A DNA stretch of 64,000 bases, taken from positions 192,743,201-192,807,200 of the forward strand of contig NC_057794.1 in assembly GCF_018294505.1 (NCBI RefSeq). Direction: 5' to 3'. A program made the position numbers and the translations under genes. How positions within the stretch are numbered: position 1 is the stretch's first letter; each line of letters begins with the position of its first letter. The notes beneath the pieces are model-generated. The model saw only the letters and a list, made by a program, of their open reading frames with translations. It was not told the origin of the DNA and made no database searches. Of this stretch, positions 57,346-64,000 are shown one piece after another. This DNA is from Triticum aestivum. Lineage: Eukaryota > Streptophyta > Magnoliopsida > Poales > Poaceae.

Positions 57346-60300
57346 TGTAACGCCCCGAGACCGATGTGCCAGGTGTCCTCCAGTTATTCGCTGTTGTTGC
57401 GTTGTCATTGCTTGCGTGTCATGCATTGCATATCATGTCATCATGTGCATTGCATCATCATGTTTTCAAAACTTGCATCCGTCCGGGTTCCCCTAGTTCC
57501 ATCCGTTGTCCGTTCTGAGCCCAGACACACTTGCACGCGCCCGCGACACGTCCGGAATATTATTTTATAAGTGGTCGGAAAATGTTCTCGGAATGGGATG
57601 AGAGTTGACGTATGGTCTTATTATAGTGTAGATAGACCGCTTGTCAAGTTTCATCGCATTCGGAGTTCGTTTGATAGCCCAACCGTTAAACTATAGCGGC
57701 ATTATAGCCGGTCTAACATCAGACGTTTTCGGTCTCCGAAAACAGTCGCCGGGTCTCTCTCTCCCCTCTTCTCTCAGCCCAAACCGCTCTCCACCGTCCT
57801 CCTAGGCCCATGCCTACCCCTCTCTCGGCTATGCCAGTGGCCCTCCTCGCGCGCGCGCCTAAAAGCTGTCCCGGACCCGACCCGGACCGTCTCTACCGTT
57901 GTGTCCGGATCATCCCCAAACATCTACAAAACATCACGGTTTTCTCATTTGGACTCCCTAACCTATTCATCTCCGACCGTTCGATATTGATCAGATGATC
58001 CAAAATACTCCTTCCTCTCTACATTCTGGTATATATAGCAGTCCACACCTAGCCCAACCCTAAAATCTAGCTCCCTTATCCCATCACCCGCCGCCACTTT
58101 CCAAACCCACCTTAGGATCCTCCCAGATCCTTTCTCACCCAACCAGCAAGCCCCCCTCCTCTGCTCGACCTTCCCCGTTCCCCAATCCATCGGCCCCCTC
58201 GACCAGCAGCAACCAGGAGCGCAAGCCCTTCTCCCAGGCCCTCGTGCCCGAGGAAACGCACGAGGCTGCGCCTCCTCGTGTCGCGCCTCTACCTCGCCGG
58301 TGGTCGCCGTCCACCCAAACAGGAGCAGCAGGACAAACCAGCGCCCTCTCCCTCTCTCACATCGCGCTCTCTCTCTCTCTCGCAGGAGCTTCTCGCGTCA
58401 GCCATGGCGGCTTCAAGAACAAGTTTGCCACCGCCAGAACCTTGCCTCGCCGGATCCACCGCCCACTGCTGGGAATCGGTTCCAGTCGGTCTCGCCCCGC
58501 ATCCGATGGTCGTCCCGCCGTCTTTTTTCGCCAGAAGCACCAGCGCCGCCGCCCTTGCTTTCTTGGAACGCATGCGGCCCGAGAACCCCTATGCTGCGAG
58601 CAGCCTCCCGCGCCTGGATCTCCTTCAAGACCGTCCAGATCCGCTCCATGCTGCTGTTCCTGACCTTCTCCGTCGCCCGCTGATCTCCTGCCTCTGCATC
58701 GCGCCACCACCATTGCACGTCGTCTGCATCACCGGCCTCCCCTGCTTCTTGCATCGAGCAGGAGAAGAGCGAATGCAGTCAGCGCCGCCACTCTGGACCT
58801 CGCGCTAGCCCGCTCGTCCAGTGTTGACCGCACATGTCGCCCGATTGGGCCAGATCCGCGTGTGGGCCTCCTTACCTCGCCCAGCCCAGCGCCCTGCCGG
58901 TCTCCCTGCGCCACCGACCGGCCCATAAGGCCTGGTGAGCAGCCCCCTGTTCCTATGCACTATTGGGCCGGCCCCTGTATCGGCCTAGTTCCTGTTTTTT
59001 TTAGATCTGCGTTTTTAGTATTTTTTTTCAGAGACAACAGTTTTGCAGAAAACCAATAAAAATTCATATGTCTAATAACTAATTAACCGTGGATCGGAGT
59101 AAGACAATTTATATATATAATATGCTTAGTTTTTCATCTATTTTCATAATATGTCATTTCCATTCATGTTCAGAAGGTTTTAAATGATGTTTGGTTAAAT
59201 TTGCTCCTATGCCATGTTAAAATGCTTTTATTCATAACTAAATAACCGTAGCTCCATTTTAAATAAACTTTATATGTAAATGGGGTAAAAATGCCTAGTT
59301 TAACATGGTGTACTCACTTTGCATGTTTAACAACTATAGAATATGGTTTAGGGCATAACAGTACCATAACCAAAATATGCACATGAGGAGTTTCCGGACT
59401 TGTTGTTTATCGTTCCGGCCTCATTTAAACTTGCCTAGATAGGTAGTTTTTATTTGCTTCACCCTCTTGCCATGTTTAACAACATTTAATATTGTTGGGT
59501 ACATAAACGAGATCGAACTAAATAACTTGAACATGGTGTTTCGTCAATATGCAACGGAGTTTCATATTGAACTCCACTTAATTTGTAGGATTGTTTGTGC
59601 ATTTTGCCATGCCATGCTTCATTAAACCGTACATGCATCATACTTGGTTGTGCATCATGCCATACTTATGTCATGGTTGTTTACTATGTTGTTTGCTTCT
59701 TTCCGGTGTGCTTCTTCGGGTTGGTTCCGACAACGTCTTGTTGTGAGGACCCATTCGTCTATGTCCGTTTGTCTTCTTCATGGACTCGTTCTTCTTCCTT
59801 GCGGGATCTCAGGCAAGATGACCATATCCTTGAAATCACTTCTATCTTTGCTTGCCAGTTGCTCGCTCTTTTGCTATGCCTATGCTGCGATACCTACCAC
59901 TTGCTTATCATGCCTCCCATATTGTTAAACCAAGCCTCTAACCCACCTTGTCCTAGCAAACCGTTGTTTGGCTATGTTACCGCTTTGCTCAGCCCCTCTT
60001 ATAGTGTTGTTAGTTGCAGGTGAAGATTGAAGTTTGTTCCTTGTTGGAACATGGAGATGTTGTTCCTTGTTGGAACATGTTTACTTGTTGGGATATCACA
60101 ATATCTCTTATTTAATTAATGCATCTATATACTTGGTAAAGGGTGGAAGGCTCGGCCTTATGCCTGGTGTTTTGTTCCACTCTTGCCACCCTAGTTTCCG
60201 TCATATCGGTGTTATGTTCCCGGATTTTGCGTTCCTTACATGGTTGGGTAATAATGGGAACCCCTTGATAGTTCGCCTTGAATAAAACTCCTCCAGCAAG

Positions 60301-61460
60301 GCCCAACATTGGTTTTACCATTCGCCACCTAGCCTTTTCTTTCCCTTGGGTTCTGCAGACTCAAGGGTCATCTTATTTTAACCCCCCCTCGGGCCAGTGC
60401 TCCTCTGAGTGTTGGTCCAACTAAGCGATGTCCGAGGCTACCAGGGGCAACTCTGGGCTGGCTTACCCGACTTCTTTCTCATCCCGTGTGCCCTGAGAAC
60501 GAGATATGTGCAGCTCCTATCGGGATTTGTCGGCACATCTGGGTGGCTTTGCTGGTTTTGTTTTACCATTGTCGAAATGTCTTGTAACCGGGATTTTGAG
60601 TCTGATCGGGTCTTCCCGCTAGAAGGAATATCCTTCGTTGACCGTGAGAGCTTGTTATGGGCTAACTTGGGACACCCCTGCATGGTTTTGAACTTTTGGA
60701 AGCCATGCCCGTGGTTATGGGCAGACGGAATTTGTTAATGTCCGGTTATAGAAAACCTGAAGTTGGCCTTAATTAAAATGCATCAACCACGTGTGTTACC
60801 ATGATGGTCTCTTCTCTGCAGGGTCCGGGAAGTGAACACGGTGTTGGAGTTATGTTTGACGTAGGTTGTTCTAGGATCACTTCTTGATCATACTTTTATC
60901 GACCGTGCTTTGCGTTCTCTTCTCGCTCTCATTTGCGTATGTTAGCCACCATATATGCTAGTTGCATGCTGTAGCTCCACCTCATACCTTTACCTTTCCC
61001 ATAAGCTTAAATAGTCTTGATCGCGAGGGTGCGAGATTGCTGAGTCCCCGTGACTCACAAATACTTCCAAAACCAGCTTGCAGGTACCGATGAGTCCGTG
61101 CAGATGACGCAACGAAGATCAGGAGGAGCTCATTGAAGATCTTGTCCTTTGTGTTGTTTCGTTCTAGTTGATCAGTAGTGGAGCCTAGTTGGGGTCAATC
61201 AGGGATCTGTGTAGCATTTGGGGTAGTCTTCTTTTATTTTGGTTCCGTAGTTGGTCCCTGATTGTATCTGGATGATGTAATGCTTTATTCATGTATTTGT
61301 GTGAAGTGGCGATTGTAAGCCAACTATGTATCTTTTCCCTTATTGTATTACATGGGTTGTTTGCGAAGATTACCTCACTTGCGACTTTGCTTTCAATGCG
61401 GTTATGCCTCTAAGTCATGCTTCGACACGTGGGAGATATAGCCGCATCGAGGGCGTTACA
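57346..61460 (+). repeat. 3' LTR of the non-autonomous element (uninterrupted)
   Basis: 4,115 bp from TGTAACGCCCCGAGACCG to CGAGGGCGTTACA. TATA at 58030-58038. The first 250 bases differ from the 5' LTR at about 11 positions by eye, so insertion into Sabrina is not recent. Confidence 0.9.
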
Positions 61461-61465
61461 AGGAG

Positions 61466-62098
61466 AGTGAAGAACAAAAGGAGGAAGAGCGGGTTAGCTA
61501 CCTGTGCCCACCTCCTAATGAGAGTAACTCTTCAACTCATACATTGATTAATTTCCCTTCGTGCTTACCGAAGGATGATTGCTATGATGATTGTTATGAT
61601 CCCGTTGATTCATTTGAAATATCCCTTTTTGATGATGCTTGCTATTCTTGTGGTCAAGATGCCAATATGAATTATGCTTATGGAGATGAACTTTCTATAG
61701 TTCCTTATGTTAAACATGAAATTGTTGCGATTGCACCCAAGCACGATAGTTCTATTATCTATTTCAATTCTCCCGACTACACTATATCAGAGAAGTTTAC
61801 CCTTATTAAGGATTATATTGATGGGTTGCATTTTACCGTTCCACATGATAATTCTGATGAATATAATATGCATTTGTTTGCTGCTCCTACTTGCAATTAT
61901 TATGAGAGAGGAACTACATCTCTGCCTCTCCATGTTTCCAATATGATAAAATTGCAAGAAACTGTTTATACTATGCATTGGCCTTTACTATGTGTGCATG
62001 AATTGTTCTTTTATGACATGTCGATGCATAGGAAGAGAGTTAGACTTCTTCATTACATGATAAATGTTGTTTTGTGCTCACTACTAAATCACAAATAA
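61466..62098 (+). pseudogene. Sabrina internal protein, second part
   Basis: The frame is open from the target duplication (ESEEQKEEERVSYL, then NFPSCLPKDDCYDDCYDP) to the stop at 62096-62098 after LCSLLNHK. It is acidic, Tyr/Cys/Asp-rich, with no recognised domain. It joins in frame with the first part (35537-36044) only if one A is removed from the homopolymer near 36030. The protein is typical of Sabrina elements as I remember them, and its function is unknown. Confidence 0.6.
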
Positions 62099-63175
62099 TT
62101 GTTAATTAAAATTGGCTTTGATATACCGTGGGATCCGGGTGAATTCATTAGTTGAGCACCTTATGCCTAGCTTAATGGCTTTCAAGAAAGCGCTGCCAGG
62201 GAGACAACCCGGAAGTTTTAGAGAGTCATTTATTTCTGTTGAGTGCTTTTATGTAGTTTAAAAACAAAAAAAATAAAGAGGGGAACCCATAACTTTTCAA
62301 AAAGGAAAGTGAAAGTGAGAGAGACAAGCATTGTTGAAGTGGGGGAGCTCCTCGAACTGTGTTCATGCTCACGGAAACTTTGTGAATCTTGATTACAGAA
62401 ACTTTCCAACAAAAATAATTATCCCAATGCTCTTTTACTTCACTTATATATTTTAGAGCGTGGGCATATCTTTTGAATAAAAAATTAAACTCTCTTGCTT
62501 CATCTATATCTATTTAGAGAGATGACAGGAACTGGTCATTCACATGGTTAGTCATAAAATCCTACATAACACTTGTAGATCACTTAATATGATATGTTTG
62601 ATTCCTTGCAATAGTTTTGCGATATAAAGATGGTGATATTAGAGTCATGCTAGTGGGTAGTTGTGGATTGTAGAAATACTTGTGTTGAAGTTTGTGATTC
62701 ACGTAGCATGCACGTATGGTGAACCGTTATGTAACGAAGTTGGAGCATGAGGTATTTATTGATTTTTTTCATTATGAGTGGTGGTCGGGGATGAGCGATG
62801 GTCTTTTCCTACCAATCTATCCCCCTAGGAGCATGCACATAGTACTTTGTTTCGATGACTAATATATTTTTGCAATAAGTATGTGAGTTCTTTATGACTA
62901 ATGTTGAGTCCATGGATTATACGAACTCTCACCCTTCCATCATTGCTAGCCTCTTCGGTACCGTGCATTGCCCTTTCTCACCTCGAGAGTTGGTGCAAAC
63001 TTCGTCAGTGCATCCAAACCCTGTGATACGATACGCTCTATCACACACAAGCCTGCTTATATCTTCCTGAAAACAGCTACCATACCTACCTATTATGGCA
63101 TTTCCGTAGCCATTTCGAGATATATTGCCATGCAACTTCCATCATCATCATATACATGACTTGAGTATTTATTGT
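62099..63175 (+). mobile_element. Sabrina 3' internal untranslated region
   Basis: AT-rich, non-coding; contains GCGCTGCCAGGGAGACAACCC shortly after the stop, a phrase I associate with Gypsy elements of this group. It ends at 63175 where another LTR begins, so the Sabrina 3' LTR is not reached. Confidence 0.65.
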
Positions 63176-64000
63176 TGTAGCGACCCGACCTCAAACGGCC
63201 AAGCGTTTGTGTATCTGTGCCATCCCTGGATTGGTATGCTGGCACACACAGTACATCAATGTATATATCAAAGTGCAATCACATGTATCAATAACGTAAG
63301 ACAGATATATATACCTCTTACGTCTCAGCGGAAACAAACATAAGGGTGTGGAGTCGCATCAACACCAACGGCAAGTTGAGTGTAGACCGTAACCTTACAA
63401 CATAACTCTTACTCATCATAGAAATTCCTCCAACATAAGATGTTGCAGCCCTGTAGGTCAGTACATTGAATGTACTGGCAAGTCACATCACAAGAATAAT
63501 GAACGTATTTGTACATGCAATTTGGCTGGTGAAAGCTCTCAGTTTTGTTTTTGCATAAAGCTAGTTTTTCCCTAGAATAAAAGATATTATTCTACCACTA
63601 CTCTATAGCATAGGATGAGTTGGCAAACCCAACTCAATCCATTCCCAAAGTTTCATTTAAAACCCAACTTTTAATTAAGAGTGATGAGATCTCCCAGCAT
63701 TTCCACTACTAGATGCTCAAGTTGTCCATAACCGGGGACACGGCTAATCGATTAGGTTTTAACACTCTGCAAAGGTTTGCGCACTTTTCCCCACAAGACT
63801 CGATCGCCTACCTTGAAGTTCTCGCACTGCCTGGCGTTTCAGAACAGGATGACCGAGACATAGTCTTTAGAAAATGTCCCCCCTTAACCCACGGATAGGC
63901 AGGTACACCTGCATCATTCTACATTTGCTAGCCCATCCTGGAAGGGGTCACACTAACTACTCAACTAAGCCAGAGCCCATATTGGCTTGTGGCTGCACAC
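63176..64000. mobile_element. Terminal part of another LTR element inserted in Sabrina
   Basis: It starts TGTAGCGACCCGACCTCAAACGG, a terminus I recall from wheat LTR elements. The preceding ATTGT (63171-63175) would be the target duplication, but the other end is outside the window. The sequence style (GTCAGTACATTGAATGTACTGGCAAGTCA) suggests the LTR is read on the minus strand. No gene is seen. Confidence 0.6.

Larger units (their letters stand above)
36045..61460 (+). mobile_element. Non-autonomous long-LTR Gypsy element, interrupted by a nested Tekay-type element
   Basis: The LTRs start TGTAACGCCCCGAGA and end CGAGGGCGTTACA, with a perfect 10-bp inverted terminus TGTAACGCCC/GGGCGTTACA. The 5' LTR is 36045-36777 plus 50402-53799, the internal region 53800-57345, and the 3' LTR 57346-61460 (4,115 bp). 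The reassembled 5' LTR is about 4.13 kb. The internal region has no gag or pol, only a leader related to that of the autonomous element and a T-rich body. The plus strand is taken as sense because the primer site follows the left LTR. It inserted in the Sabrina coding region with duplication of AGGAG. Confidence 0.88.

Noticed and set aside
57340..57348. GTGTTGTAAC considered as a solo-LTR junction
   Set aside because: The polypurine block before it and the matching 5' LTR at 36045 show it is the 3' LTR of one element.
1..64000. Search for tRNA, rRNA, riboswitches, bacterial operons, phage or integron features
   Set aside because: None seen. Matches to tRNA sequence are the 14-18-base primer sites of LTR retroelements only.

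Overview
The window is intergenic, transposon-packed DNA from a large-genome grass, almost certainly a Triticeae species (wheat, Aegilops or barley type). The evidence is the sequence itself: a Sabrina-type Gypsy LTR with the matching tRNA-Asp primer site, Tat-lineage Gypsy LTRs of the kind I recall as Fatima-like, Tekay-type chromovirus elements with LTRs of about 4 kb, small CACTA and Stowaway elements, and no bacterial-style gene organisation. I see no cellular host gene, tRNA, rRNA or CRISPR array. Every coding region I can support belongs to a transposable element, and almost all are visibly broken. Family names are from memory of Triticeae repeats and were not searched.

Left part (1-20129). 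A minus-strand Gypsy element with a very long LTR (7331-8601 continued at 17306-20129, leader 7330-7016) is the oldest layer here. A complete Tat-lineage element lies in its LTR (8602-17300, minus, 5-bp target duplication GGTGT). A second copy of the same family (929-7015, plus) lies in its leader. That copy is itself cut at 928/929 by the end of another LTR (1-928) and carries a 460-bp CACTA miniature (3880-4339). The two family members face each other tail to tail and form a long inverted repeat (arms about 6 kb, spacer about 1.6 kb). Each encodes gag-protease remnants on its sense strand and a six-exon gene on its antisense strand.

Middle part (20130-33747). A short Gypsy integrase remnant is followed by a CACTA-like DNA transposon region. 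It has a foldback near its left end, GGCC-rich subterminal repeats and two minus-strand multi-exon gene remnants (21977-24930 and 27882-31160) that look like plant En/Spm-type accessory transposase genes. A probable hAT element (28955-30327), a Stowaway MITE (23269-23348), a hairpin MITE (31384-31505) and local tandem duplications decorate it. A 188-base N gap and CT-rich repeats follow.

Right part (33748-64000). A Sabrina element (LTR 33748-35273, internal region to 36044, resumed at 61466-63175) is split by a 25.4-kb insertion, 36045-61460, flanked by AGGAG. That insertion is a non-autonomous long-LTR Gypsy element without gag or pol. Its 5' LTR is in turn split by an autonomous-type Tekay/Del Gypsy element, 36778-50396, flanked by CTTGT. 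The Tekay element has one gag-pol reading frame (41480-45889) inactivated by two stops, about three frameshifts and a changed protease motif. The two elements share LTR ends, primer-site region, leader and polypurine region, so the non-autonomous one was probably mobilised by proteins of the other's family. A further LTR begins at 63176 and runs off the window.

Taken together this is a Russian-doll stack at least three layers deep on each side. Exact target duplications and empty sites in paralogous copies allow the order of insertion to be read directly.
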